From Cordylochernes scorpioides (lineage: Eukaryota > Arthropoda > Arachnida > Pseudoscorpiones > Chernetidae), in contig CP092877.1 of assembly GCA_030710605.1 (NCBI GenBank), positions 74,027,970-74,091,969 of the forward strand: a stretch of DNA of 64,000 nt, read 5' to 3'. Under the pieces are notes generated by a model. It saw only the letters and a program-made list of their open reading frames with translations, searched no databases and was not told the DNA's origin. Positions 8,985 through 23,525 of this stretch are shown piece by piece. How positions within the stretch are numbered: position 1 is the stretch's first letter; each line of letters begins with the position of its first letter. A program made the translations under genes and the position numbers.

Positions 8985-11900
8985 GTACCTTTTAGTATGT
9001 ATATATCAGAATTCAGATAATAACTCTGAAAGATATTACAGTGACCTTTATTGAAGACACACGAGATAACCAAGTGTGTATACACTTATGGACATAATAG
9101 GATTCAGGCAATAACTCTGAAAGTTATTAAAGTGGCCTTTATTGAAGACACACGAGATAACCAAGTGTATATACACTCATGGACATAATGGGATTCAGGC
9201 AATAACTCTGAAAGTTATTAAAGTGATCTTTATTGAAGACACACGAGATAACCAAGTGTATATACACTCATGGACATAATGGGATTCAGGCAATAACTCT
9301 GAAAGTTATTAAAGTGATTTTTATTGAAGACACACGAGATAACCAAGTGTATATACACTCATGGACATAATGGGATTCAGGTAATAACTCTGAAAGTTAT
9401 TAAAGTGATCTTTATTGAAGACACACGAGATAACCAAGTGTATATACACTCATGGACATAATGGGATTCAGGCAATAACTCTGAAAGTTATTAAAGTGAT
9501 CTTTATTGAAAACACACGAGATAACCAAGTGTATATACACTCATGGACATAATGGGATTCAGGCAATAACTCTGAAAGTTATTAAAGTGATCTTTATTGA
9601 AGACACACGAGATAACCAAGTGTATATACACTCATGGACATAATGGGATTCAGGCAATAACTCTGAAAGTTATTAAAGTGGCCTTTATTGAAGACACACG
9701 AGATAACCAAGTGTATATAAACTCATGGACATAATGGGATTCAGGCAATAACTCTAAAAGTTATTAAAGTGACCTTTATTGAAGACACACGAGATAACCA
9801 AGTGTATATACACTCATGGACATAATGGGATTCAGGCAATAACTCTGAAAGTTATTAAAGTGACCTTTATTGAAGACACACGAGATAACCAAGTGTATAT
9901 ACACTCATGGACAAAACTTAAGGAAGTTGTACCTTTCACCATGTATATCAGGATTCAGACAATAGCTCTGAAAGATATTACAGTGATCTTTATTGAAGAC
10001 ACATGAGATAACCAAGTGTATACGCACTCATGGACAAAACTTAAGGAAGTTGTACCTTTTAACATGTATATCGGGATTCAGACAATAACTCTGAAAGATA
10101 TTACAGTGACCTTTATTGAAGACATACGAGATAACCGAGTGTATATACACTCATTGACAAAACTTAAGGAAGTTGTACCTTTTAACATGTATATCGGGAT
10201 TCAGACAATAACTCTGAAAGATATTACAGTGACCTTTATTGAAGACATACGAGATAACCGAGTGTATATACACTCATGGACAAAACTTAAGGAAGTTGTA
10301 CCTTTTAACATGTATATCGGGATTCAGACAATAACTCTGAAAGATATTACAGTGACCTTTATTGAAGACACGAGATAACCAAGTGTGTATACACTCATGG
10401 ATAAAACTTAAGGTAGTTGTACCTTTTAGCATGTATATCGGGATTCAGACAATAACTCTGAAAGTTATTACAGTGATCTTTATTGAAGACACACGAGATA
10501 ACCAAGTGTATATACACTCATGGACAAAACTTAAGGAAGTTGTACCTTTTAACATGTATATCGGGATTCAGACAATAACTCTGAAAGATATTACAGTGAC
10601 CTTTATTGAAGACATACCAGATAACCAAGTGTGTATACACTCATGGACAAAACTTAAGGAAGTTGTACCTTTTACCATGTACATAACTCTGAAAGATATT
10701 ACAGTGGCCTTTATTGAAGACACACGAGATAACCAAGTGTATATACACTCATGGACATAATGGGATTCAGGCAATAACTCTGAAAGTTATTAAAGTGATC
10801 TTTATTGAAGACACACGAGATAACCAAGTGTATATACACTCATGGACATAATGGGATTCAGGCAATAACTCTGAAAGTTATTAAAGTGGCCTTTATTGAA
10901 GACACACGAGATAACCAAGTATATATACACTCATGGACATAATGGGATTCAGGCAATAACTCTGAAAGTTATTAAAGTGGCCTTTATTGAAGACACACGA
11001 GATAACCAAGTGATTATACACTCATGGACATAATGGGATTCAGGCAATAACTATGAAAGATATTACAGTGGCCTTTATTGAAGACACACGAGATAACCAA
11101 GTGTATATACACTCATGGACATAATGGGATTCAGGCAATAACTCTGAAAGTTATTAAAGTGGCCTTTATTGAAGACACACGAGATAACCAAGTGTATATA
11201 CACTCATGGACATAATGGGATTCAGGCAATAACTCTGAAAGTTATTAAAGTGATCTTTATTGAAGACACACGAGATAACCAAGTGTATATACACTCATGG
11301 ACATAATGGGATTCAGGCAATAACTCTGAAAGTTATTAAAGTGATCTTTATTGAAGATACACTAGATAACCAAGTGTATATACACTCATGGACATAATGG
11401 GATTCAGGCAATAACTCTGAAAGTTATTAAAGTGATCTTTATTGAAGACACACGAGATAACCAAGTGTATATACACTCATGGACATAATGGGATTCAGGC
11501 AATAACTCTGAAAGTTATTAAAGTGATCTTTATTGAAGACACACGAGATAACCAAGTGTATATACACTCATGGACATAATGGGATTCAGGCAATAACTCT
11601 GAAAGTTATTAAAGTGATCTTTATTGAAGACACACGAGATAACCAAGTGTATATACACTCATGGACATAATGGGATTCAGGCAATAACTCTGAAAGTTAT
11701 TAAAGTGATCTTTATTGAAGACACACGAGATAACCAAGTGTATATACACTCATGGACATAATGGGATTCAGGCAATAACTCTGAAAGTTATTAAAGTGAT
11801 CTTTATTGAAGACACACGAGATAACCAAGTGTATATACACTCATGGACATAATGGGATTCAGGCAATAACTCTGAAAGTTATTAAAGTGATCTTTATTGA

Positions 11901-14900
11901 AGACACACGAGATAACCAAGTGTATATACACTCATGGACATAATGGGATTCAGGCAATAACTCTGAAAGTTATTAAAGTGGCCTTTATTGAAGACACACG
12001 AGATAACCAAGTGTGTATACACTTATGGACATAATGGGATTCAGGCAATAACTCTGAAAGTTATTAAAGTGGCCTTTATTGAAGACACACGAGATAACCA
12101 AGTGTATATACACTCATGGACATAATGGGATTCAGGCAATAACTCTGAAAGTTATTAAAGTGATCTTTATTGAAGACACACGAGATAACCAAGTGTATAT
12201 ACACTCATGGACATAATGGGATTCAGGCAATAACTCTGAAAGTTATTAAAGTGATCTTTATTGAAGACACACGAGATAACCAAGTGTATATACACTCATG
12301 GACCTAATGGGATTCAGGTAATAACTCTGAAAGTTATTAAAGTGATCTTTATTGAAGACACACGAGATAACCAAGTGTATATACACTCGTGGACATAATG
12401 GGATTCAGGCAATAACTCTGAAAGTTATTAAAGTGATCTTTATTGAAGACACACGAGATAACCAAGTGTATATACACTCATGGACATAATGGGATTCAGG
12501 CAATAACTCTGAAAGTTATTAAAGTGATCTTTATTGAAGACACACGAGATAACCAAGTGTATATACACTCATGGACATAATGGGATTCAGGCAATAACTC
12601 TGAAAGTTATTAAAGTGGCCTTTATTGAAGACACACGAGATAACCAAGTGTATATAAACTGATGGACATAATGGGATTCAGGCAATAACTCTGAAAGTTA
12701 TTAAAGTGACCTTTATTGAAGACACACGAGATAACCAAGTGTATATACACTCATGGACATGATGGGATTCAGGCAATAACTCTGAAAGTTATTAAAGTGA
12801 CCTTTATTGAAGACACACGAGATAACCAAGTGTATATACACTCATGGACAAAACTTAAGGAAGTTGTACCTTTCACCATGTATATCAGGATTCAGACAAT
12901 AGCTCTGAAAGATATTACAGTGATCTTTATTGAAGACACATGAGATAACCAAGTGTATACGCACTCATGGACAAAACTTAAGGAAGTTGTACCTTTTAAC
13001 ATGTATATCGGGATTCAGACAATAACTCTGAAAGATATTACAGCGACCTTTATTGAAGACATACGAGATAACCGAGTGTATATACACTCATTGACAAAAC
13101 TTAAGGAAGTTGTACCTTTTAACATGTATATCGGGATTCAGACAATAACTCTGAAAGATATTACAGTGACCTTTATTGAAGACATACGAGATAACCGAGT
13201 GTATATACACTCATGGACAAAACTTAAGGAAGTTGTACCTTTTAACATGTATATCGGGATTCAGACAATAACTCTGAAAGATATTACAGTGACCTTTATT
13301 GAAGACACGAGATAAGCAAGTGTGTATACACTCATGGATAAAACTTATGGTAGTTGTACCTTTTAGCATGTATATCGGGATTCAGACAATAACTCTGAAA
13401 GTTATTACAGTGATCTTTATTGAAGACACACGAGATAACCAAGTGTATATACACTCATGGACAAAACTTAAGGAAGTTGTACCTTTTAACATGTATATCG
13501 GGATTCAGACAATAACTCTGAAAGATATTACAGTGACCTTTATTGAAGACATACCAGATAACCAAGTGTGTATACACTCATGGACAAAACTTAAGGAAGT
13601 TGTACCTTTTACCATGTACATAACTCTGAAAGATATTACAGTGGCCTTTATTGAAGACACACGAGATAACCAAGTGTATATACACTCATGGACATAATGG
13701 GATTCAGGCAATAACTCTGAAAGTTATTAAAGTGGCCTTTATTGAAGACACACGAGATAACCAAGTGTATATACACTCATGGACATAATGGGATTCAGGC
13801 AATAACTCTGAAAGTTATTAAAGTGATCTTTATTGAAAACACACGAGATAACCAAGTGTATATACACTCATGGACATAATGGGATTCAGGCAATAACTCT
13901 GAAAGTTATTAAAGTGACCTTTATTGAAGACACACGAGATAACCAAGTGTATATACACTCATGGACATAATGGGATTCAGGCAATAACTCTGAAAGTTAT
14001 TAAAGTGACCTTTATTGAAAACACACGAGATAACCAAGTGTATATACACTCATGGACAAAACTTAAGGAAGTTGTACCTTTCACCATGTATATCAGGATT
14101 AAGACAATAGCTCTGAAAGATATTACAGTGATCTTTATTGAAGACACATGAGATAACCAAGTGTATACGCACTCATGGACAAAACTTAAGGAAGTTGTAC
14201 CTTTTAACATGTATATCGGGATTCAGACAATAACTCTGAAAGATATTACAGTGACCTTTATTGAAGACATACGAGATAACCGAGTGTATATACACTCATT
14301 GACAAAACTTAAGGAAGTTGTACCTTTTAACATGTATATCGGGATTCAGACAATAACTCTGAAAGATATTACAGTGACCTTTATTGAAGACATACGAGAT
14401 AACCGAGTGTATATACACTCATGGACAAAACTTAAGGAAGTTGTACCTTTTAACATGTATATCGGGATTCAGACAATAACTCTGAAAGATATTACAGTGA
14501 CCTTTATTGAAGACACGAGATAACCAAGTGTGTATACACTCATGGATAAAACTTAAGGTAGTTGTACCTTTTAGCATGTATATCGGGATTCAGACAATAA
14601 CTCTGAAAGTTATTACAGTGATCTTTATTGAAGACACACGAGATAACCAAGTGTATATACACTCATGGACAAAACTTAAGGAAGTTGTACCTTTTAACAT
14701 GTATATCGGGATTCAGACAATAACTCTGAAAGATATTACAGTGACCTTTATTGAAGACATACCAGATAACCAAGTGTGTATACACTCATGGACAAAACTT
14801 AAGGAAGTTGTACCTTTTACCATGTACATAACTCTGAAAGATATTACAGTGGCCTTTATTGAAGACACACGAGATAACCAAATGTATATACACTCATGGA

Positions 14901-17900
14901 CATAATGGGATTCAGGCAATAACTCTGAAAGTTATTAAAGTGGCCTTTATTGAAGACACACGAGATAACCAAGTGTATATACACTCATGGACATAATGGG
15001 ATTCAGGCAATAACTCTGAAAGTTATTAAAGTGGCCTTTATTGAAGACACACGAGATAACCAAGTGTATATACACTCATGGACATAATGGGATTCAGGCA
15101 ATAACTCTGAAAGTTTTTAAAGTGATCTTTATTGAAGACACACTAGATAACCAAGTGTATATACACTCATGGACATAATGGGATTCAGGCAATAACTCTG
15201 AAAGTTATTAAAGTGACCTTTATTGAAGACACACGAGATAACCAAGTGTATATACACTCATGGACATAATGGGATTCAGGCAATAACTCTGAAAGTTATT
15301 AAAGTGATCTTTATTGAAGACACACGAGATAACCAAGTGTATATACACTCATGGACATAATGGGATTCAGGCAATAACTCTGAAAGTTATTAAAGTGATC
15401 TTTATTGAAGACACACGAGATAACCAAGTGTATATACACTCATGGACATAATGGGATTCAGGCAATAACTCTGAAAGTTATTAAAGTGATCTTTATTGAA
15501 GACACACGAGATAACCAAGTGTATATACACTCATGGACATAATGGGATTCAGGCAATAACTCTGAAAGTTATTAAAGTGATCTTTATTGAAGACACACGA
15601 GATAACCAAGTGTATATACACTCATGGACATAATGGGATTCAGGCAATAACTCTGAAAGTTATTAAAGTGATCTTTATTGAAGACACACGAGATAACCAA
15701 GTGTATATACACTCATGGACATAATGGGATTCAGGCAATAACTCTGAAAGTTATTAAAGTGGACTTTATTGAAGACACACGAGATAACCAAGTGTGTATA
15801 CACTTATGGACATAATGGGATTCAGGCAATAACTCTGAAAGTTATTAAAGTGGCCTTTATTGAAGACACACGAGATAACCAAGTGTATATACACTCATGG
15901 ACATAATGGGATTCAGGCAATAACTCTGAAAGTTATTAAAGTGATCTTTATTGAAGACACACGAGATAACCAAGTGTATATACACTCATGGACATAATGG
16001 GATTCAGGCAATAACTCTGAAAGTTATTAAAGTGATCTTTATTGAAGACACACGAGATAACCAAGTGTATATACACTCATGGACCTAATGGGATTCAGGT
16101 AATAACTCTGAAAGTTATTAAAGTGATCTTTATTGAAGACACACGAGATAACCAAGTGTATATACACTCGTGGACATAATGGGATTCAGGCAATAACTCT
16201 GAAAGTTATTAAAGTGATCTTTATTGAAGACACACGAGATAACCAAGTGTATATACACTCATGGACATAATGGGATTCAGGCAATAACTCTGAAAGTTAT
16301 TAAAGTGATCTTTATTGAAGACACACGAGATAACCAAGTGTATATACACTCATGGACATAATGGGATTCAGGCAATAACTCTGAAAGTTATTAAAGTGGC
16401 CTTTATTGAAGACACACGAGATAACCAAGTGTATATAAACTGATGGACATAATGGGATTCAGGCAATAACTCTGAAAGTTATTAAAGTGACCTTTATTGA
16501 AGACACACGAGATAACCAAGTGTATATACACTCATGGACATGATGGGATTCAGGCAATAACTCTGAAAGTTATTAAAGTGACCTTTATTGAAGACACACG
16601 AGATAACCAAGTGTATATACACTCATGGACAAAACTTAAGGAAGTTGTACCTTTCACCATGTATATCAGGATTCAGACAATAGCTCTGAAAGATATTACA
16701 GTGATCTTTATTGAAGACACATGAGATAACCAAGTGTATACGCACTCATGGACAAAACTTAAGGAAGTTGTACCTTTTAACATGTATATCGGGATTCAGA
16801 CAATAACTCTGAAAGATATTACAGCGACCTTTATTGAAGACATACGAGATAACCGAGTGTATATACACTCATTGACAAAACTTAAGGAAGTTGTACCTTT
16901 TAACATGTATATCGGGATTCAGACAATAACTCTGAAAGATATTACAGTGACCTTTATTGAAGACATACGAGATAACCGAGTGTATATACACTCATGGACA
17001 AAACTTAAGGAAGTTGTACCTTTTAACATGTATATCGGGATTCAGACAATAACTCTGAAAGATATTACAGTGACCTTTATTGAAGACACGAGATAAGCAA
17101 GTGTGTATACACTCATGGATAAAACTTATGGTAGTTGTACCTTTTAGCATGTATATCGGGATTCAGACAATAACTCTGAAAGTTATTACAGTGATCTTTA
17201 TTGAAGACACACGAGATAACCAAGTGTATATACACTCATGGACAAAACTTAAGGAAGTTGTACCTTTTAACATGTATATCGGGATTCAGACAATAACTCT
17301 GAAAGATATTACAGTGACCTTTATTGAAGACATACCAGATAACCAAGTGTGTATACACTCATGGACAAAACTTAAGGAAGTTGTACCTTTTACCATGTAC
17401 ATAACTCTGAAAGATATTACAGTGGCCTTTATTGAAGACACACGAGATAACCAAGTGTATATACACTCATGGACATAATGGGATTCAGGCAATAACTCTG
17501 AAAGTTATTAAAGTGGCCTTTATTGAAGACACACGAGATAACCAAGTGTATATACACTCATGGACATAATGGGATTCAGGCAATAACTCTGAAAGTTATT
17601 AAAGTGATCTTTATTGAAAACACACGAGATAACCAAGTGTATATACACTCATGGACATAATGGGATTCAGGCAATAACTCTGAAAGTTATTAAAGTGACC
17701 TTTATTGAAGACACACGAGATAACCAAGTGTATATACACTCATGGACATAATGGGATTCAGGCAATAACTCTGAAAGTTATTAAAGTGACCTTTATTGAA
17801 AACACACGAGATAACCAAGTGTATATACACTCATGGACAAAACTTAAGGAAGTTGTACCTTTCACCATGTATATCAGGATTAAGACAATAGCTCTGAAAG

Positions 17901-20665
17901 ATATTACAGTGATCTTTATTGAAGACACATGAGATAACCAAGTGTATACGCACTCATGGACAAAACTTAAGGAAGTTGTACCTTTTAACATGTATATCGG
18001 GATTCAGACAATAACTCTGAAAGATATTACAGTGACCTTTATTGAAGACATACGAGATAACCGAGTGTATATACACTCATTGACAAAACTTAAGGAAGTT
18101 GTACCTTTTAACATGTATATCGGGATTCAGACAATAACTCTGAAAGATATTACAGTGACCTTTATTGAAGACATACGAGATAACCGAGTGTATATACACT
18201 CATGGACAAAACTTAAGGAAGTTGTACCTTTTAACATGTATATCGGGATTCAGACAATAACTCTGAAATATATTACAGTGACCTTTATTGAAGACACGAG
18301 ATAACCAAGTGTGTATACACTCATGGATAAAACTTAAGGTAGTTGTACCTTTTAGCATGTATATCGGGATTCAGACAATAACTCTGAAAGTTATTACAGT
18401 GATCTTTATTGAAGACACACGAGATAACCAAGTGTATATACACTCATGGACAAAACTTAAGGAAGTTGTACCTTTTAACATGTATATCGGGATTCAGACA
18501 ATAACTCTGAAAGATATTACAGTGACCTTTATTGAAGACATACCAGATAACCAAGTGTGTATACACTCATGGACAAAACTTAAGGAAGTTGTACCTTTTA
18601 CCATGTACATAACTCTGAAAGATATTACAGTGGCCTTTATTGAAGACACACGAGATAACCAAATGTATATACACTCATGGACATAATGGGATTCAGGCAA
18701 TAACTCTGAAAGTTATTAAAGTGGCCTTTATTGAAGACACACGAGATAACCAAGTGTATATACACTCATGGACATAATGGGATTCAGGCAATAACTCTGA
18801 AAGTTATTAAAGTGGCCTTTATTGAAGACACACGAGATAACCAAGTGATTATACACTCATGGACATAATGGGATTCAGGCAATAACTATGAAAGATATTA
18901 CAGTGGCCTTTATTGAAGACACACGAGATAACCAAGTGTATATACACTCATGGACATAATGGGATTCAGGCAATAACTCTGAAAGTTATTAAAGTGGCCT
19001 TTATTGAAGACACACGAGATAACCAAGTGTATATACACTCATGGACATAATGGGATTCAGGCAATAACTCTGAAAGTTATTAAAGTGATCTTTATTGAAG
19101 ACACACGAGATAACCAAGTGTATATACACTCATGGACATAATGGGATTCAGGCAATAACTCTGAAAGTTATTAAAGTGATCTTTATTGAAGACACACGAG
19201 ATAACCAAGTGTATATACACTCATGGACATAATGGGATTCAGGCAATAACTCTGAAAGTTATTAAAGTGATCTTTATTGAAGACACACGAGATAACCAAG
19301 TGTATATACACTCATGGACATAATGGGATTCAGGCAATAACTCTGAAAGTTATTAAAGTGATCTTTATTGAAGACACACGAGATAACCAAGTGTATATAC
19401 ACTCATGGACATAATGGGATTCAGGCAATAACTCTGAAAGTTATTAAAGTGATCTTTATTGAAGACACACGAGATAACCAAGTGTATATACACTCATGGA
19501 CATAATGGGATTCAGGCAATAACTCTGAAAGTTATTAAAGTGATCTTTATTGAAGACACACGAGATAACCAAGTGTATATACACTCATGGACATAATGGG
19601 ATTCAGGCAATAACTCTGAAAGTTATTAAAGTGATCTTTATTGAAGACACACGAGATAACCAAGTGTATATACACTCATGGACATAATGGGATTCAGGCA
19701 ATAACTCTGAAAGTTATTAAAGTGATCTTTATTGAAGACACACGAGATAACCAAGTGTATATACACTCATGGACATAATGGGATTCAGGCAATAACTCTG
19801 AAAGTTATTAAAGTGATCTTTATTGAAGACACACGAGATAACCAAGTGTATATACACTCATGGACATAATGGGATTCAGGCAATAACTCTGAAAGTTTTT
19901 AAAGTGATCTTTATTGAAGACACACGAGATAACCAAGTGTATATACACTCATGGACATAATGGGATTCAGGCAATAAATCTGAAAGTTATTAAAGTGACC
20001 TTTATTGAAGACACACGAGATAACCAAGTGTATATACACTCATGGACATAATGGGATTCAGGCAATAACTCTGAAAGTTATTAAAGTGATCTTTATTGAA
20101 GACACACGAGATAACCAAGTGTATATACACTCATGGACATAATGGGATTCAGGCAATAACTCTGAAAGTTATTAAAGTGACCTTTATTGAAGACACACGA
20201 GATAACCAAGTGTATATACACTCATGGACATAATGGGATTCAGGCAATAACTCTGAAAGTTATTAAAGTGACCTTTATTGAAGACACACGAGATAACCAA
20301 GTGTATATACACTCATGGACATAATGGGATTCAGGCAATAACTCTGAAAGTTATTAAAGTGACCTTTATTGAAGACACACGAGATAACCAAGTGTATATA
20401 CATTCATGGACATAATGGGATTCAGGCAATAACTCTGAAAGTTATTAAAGTGACCTTTATTGAAGACACACGAGATAACCAAGTGTATATACACTCATGG
20501 ACATAATGGGATTCAGGCAATAACTCTGAAAGTTATTAAAGTGACCTTTATTGAAGACACACGAGATAACCAAGTGTATATACACTCATGGACATAATGG
20601 GATTCAGGCAATAACTCTGAAAGTTATTAAAGTGACCTTTATTGAAGACACACGAGATAACCAAG
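8985..20665 (+). repeat. Giant tandem array of 91-bp and 123-bp units with higher-order structure
   Basis: About 11.7 kb of head-to-tail repeats, well over 100 units. The short unit is 91 bp (GGACATAATGGGATTCAGG ... AACCAAGTGTATATACACTC). The long unit is 123 bp and has 32 extra bases (AACTTAAGGAAGTTGTACC region). Long units cluster in five blocks starting near 9779, 12716, 13924, 16497 and 17705. Landmark variants recur exactly 3,781 bp apart (12301/16082, 12388/16169, 12010/15791, 11358/15139), showing a higher-order repeat. Another variant recurs 7,836 bp apart (11010/18846). Long units are 41 codons and stay open in one frame, but frames break in the 91-bp units, so I regard the array as non-coding. 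Confidence 0.95.
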
Positions 20666-20755
20666 TGTGAACAAACTCTGTCTCCTTCAAAAAAGAAAAA
20701 ATAGACGACCGGCGATATCAAAATATGAAATTTCCGTAAGTTGTGTTAACGAGTG
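20666..20755 (+). mobile_element. Right end of the S element that contains the giant array
   Basis: Directly after the last unit come the S-specific end sequence (GACGACCGGCGATATC, in the same order as the unique block of other S copies) and a diverged right TIR ending GAGTG next to TA. The array therefore sits inside an S element. The matching left TIR is not recognisable at 8985. Confidence 0.65.
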
Positions 20756-20884
20756 TATAGATATTAATATTATGACGTGCTACTGCATTTCTCGGAAACA
20801 ACTTAACTAAAGAAAGTTTAGGGTTTTTTTTCGCTACGCTATTAATTCACAGGGATAGAATGAGATAAGTTGTTAACTATATTA

Positions 20885-21336
20885 CACTCATGAACAAAAC
20901 TTAAGGAAGTAGAAAGTCTTTGATATCGCCAGTCATCTTTTTTTTTTTTTAGGAGACAAAGGCAATTTTGTTTACATTTGGTTATATCGTGTGTCTTTAA
21001 TAAAGGTCACTGTAATACCTTACAGAGTTATTGTCTGAATCCCGATATACATGTTAAAAGGTACAACTTCCTTAAATTTTGCCCATGAGTTTATATACAC
21101 TTGGTTATCTCGTGTGTCTTCAATAAAGGTGACTGTAATATCTTTCAGAGTTATTGTCTGAATCCCGATATACATGTTAAAAGGTACAACTTCCTTAAAT
21201 TTTGCCCATGAGTTTATATACACTTGGTTATCTCGTGTGTCTTAAATAAAGGTCACTGTAATATCTTACAGAGTTATTGTCTGAATCCCGATATACATGG
21301 TAAAAGGTACAACTTCCTTAGGTTTCATCTATGAGT
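20885..21336 (-). mobile_element. S element with three units
   Basis: Left TIR CACTCATGAACAAAACTTAA after TA, the block GATATCGCCAGTCATC with a T run and GGAGACAAAGG, three units in the opposite orientation to the array, and a right end at ATGAG. Same architecture as 322-775. Confidence 0.7.
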
Positions 21337-21549
21337 ATAATTGAAATATAAAATTGGATTATGTTTATAGAAATCTGTGATTTTAGAACGTTATTTGTTA
21401 GATCCAGTAGGGTTAGCAAGAAGATAGCTTATATACCGATAGAGAAGAGCTATTGATTTCATATTGGACACATATATATACTCTAAGTATTTCTTAAATA
21501 TATATTACAGGAATGTCTTGATGGGAGTTAAAGACTAAAAAGAATTATT

Positions 21550-21775
21550 TAAAAGGCATCTCCTTATCGTGCAACTTAAAGTTGCTGGTTGCTTTCTCCA
21601 TATATCGGAATAAATATCAACTATTCTCTTTGATTTTTTAATTATTCCAGAATTGGAAAAATACCCATTCTTGATTAATCAAGAAAAGTTAATATAAGCT
21701 AAGATAAAGAAATGCCAATTTCATAATATATGCAACTTATCCCAGTAAAATATCACATTTGTACTATTTTTTAAC
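21550..21775 (+). repeat. M family repeat copy
   Basis: Shares AAAAGGCATCTCCTTATCGT at its left end and CCCAGTAAAATATCACATTT at its right with the copy at 40317-40565. Function unknown. Confidence 0.5.
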
Positions 21776-22190
21776 TAGATAGAATGTTTCTTGGCTACAT
21801 AGATGACGTAATCAATTTATGACGAGATGGTAGTCTTACCTTCAAGAACGGTGATCTTCTGCCAAACAAATAGGATTAGATAGGGTTTCTTCTGCCTAGG
21901 AAAACTTTCATCTCAAGGCTGAGCTAATCTTGTTTGTGGTGACCTTTAATATTGATTGGTACAGTGGTTTCAAGATCGAATTCATTTTATACTTGTCAAT
22001 TGATTTATATTTACCGGACACATAGTTTAAACAATATCACAGATTTCTGGAGATGAGTTCCTTTTCATCAACGTTGTCTCAAGCTTTCTCTCCTCTTCTA
22101 CAGTAGAACATAAATAAACGTATAAAACGCTGCCTGACACTAAACTATTACAAAAATCTATATTAGTATTAGACGGTGTTTTATTAATTA
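21776..22190. other. No feature recognised
   Basis: Moderately AT-rich. No coding signal or clear repeat. Confidence 0.4.
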
Positions 22191-22251
22191 ATTTATTTAC
22201 TGCTGTAAAAGGACAGAGATGCCCGAAAGCTTGAGATTACATTAATAAAAT

Positions 22252-22443
22252 GAAAAGAAGGTGGAAAGTCTTTGATGTCTCCAGTCGTCTTTTTTTTTAA
22301 GGAGAAAGAGGTTGTTTACACTTAGTTATCTCGTATGTCTTCAATAAAGGTCACTACGTATCAAATATCTTTCAGCGTTATTTTCTGAATCCCGATATAT
22401 ATATGCTAAAAGGTACAACTTATTTGAGGTTTGTCCGTGAGTA
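22252..22443 (-). mobile_element. S element, diverged single-unit copy
   Basis: GGAAAGTCTTTGATGTCTCC block, T run, one unit and a right end (GTTTGTCCGTGAGTA). Just before it, 22199-22242 holds a decayed PLE-type motif (CCCGAAAGCTTGAG). Confidence 0.55.
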
Positions 22444-22480
22444 TATATATATACATATGTAGTAATACATATATATATAT

Positions 22481-22601
22481 TAAAAATAAAGAAGGCATCT
22501 CCTGACCACAAGCACATGTGCTTTTCAGATGGCAGAGCATGTGATGTGTTGATGACAAAAGCACATGTGCTTGTGGTCAGGAGATGCCTTCTTTATTTTT
22601 A
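22481..22601. repeat. F1 family short hairpin
   Basis: Arms of about 44 bp (AAAAATAAAGAAGGCATCTC and complement, each with AGCACATGTGCT) flank a 30-base loop. Confidence 0.75.
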
Positions 22602-22639
22602 ATATCAACACCTGACCCACTTTTATTTTTTTCTATTGT

Positions 22640-23520
22640 TTTTCATATATATATATATATGTAGTAACGTGTATTATACGTGAGAATATTGTGTAAAGAA
22701 TAGCTAATTCTATGAATGATCTCTACTTAGCTTGTGATTGGACCAACTTCAAGGTATAAATTGACCGCCTAGGGTGGAAGATAGCTAATTAAGATCCACA
22801 CATATAATTGACTTAATTAGAAGAGATACAAATTCTAAGAGGAGATAATTGGGGAAGATTTTAGAAGATTGGAAACGAGGATTGTATAATCCCACTGAGA
22901 GATTTGATCTAAATTGTATTCCTCCGGTTTATGGACTTCGTGCCGTTGCTACGGTTCCCATCTGATGGATTACCTCGGTCAATGGTCAGAAATCATTTAT
23001 GAAAAATATTCATAGAGACTTATTCTGTGATTATGGGAGTTTTGCAATTATACCTTTATTTAATATCAGGAATAGTCTTAATTTTTCTATGTAAACTATT
23101 TTTATAATATAATTATATATATATAACTATTTGTAAAAATTTATTTAGCGTTTGAATTGAATAACATACACAATTTATATAATAAATTTAATAGATTCAA
23201 AAAGAGATATTGTAGATCTATATCAATTTGTAAATAGAAGATATAATTATCATAGATTTAACTATATTTGTAAATATATTCATGATTATCTTTCTAACCT
23301 GAAAGGTTCAGGTTCCTAATATATATTATTGTTTCTCTTTTTTATTTTGATTACTTTTTCTTGTATAATATGTTTATAACTGTTTCTGTTTAAAAAAATG
23401 TAAATCGACGCAATTATCCCTAGCCGGGATATCGCGTTTTGTGTGTTGAAATAAATAAATAAAAAAGAAATATTTTATATATTTTATATTAAAATTATAT
23501 ATATATTGGGAGGAAATATA
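22640..23520. other. No feature recognised
   Basis: AT-rich, with no repeat that I can relate to others in the window and no coding signal. Confidence 0.4.
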
Positions 23521-23525
23521 TGTAT

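Noticed and set aside
9779..18686. Families of repeated 68-132-residue open frames on both strands
   Set aside because: They are by-products of the satellite unit, break in the 91-bp units and lack start context.
8985..20665. Possible CRISPR array because of regular repeats
   Set aside because: Units are joined head to tail without unique spacers, the repeats are 91-123 bp, and the context is eukaryotic.
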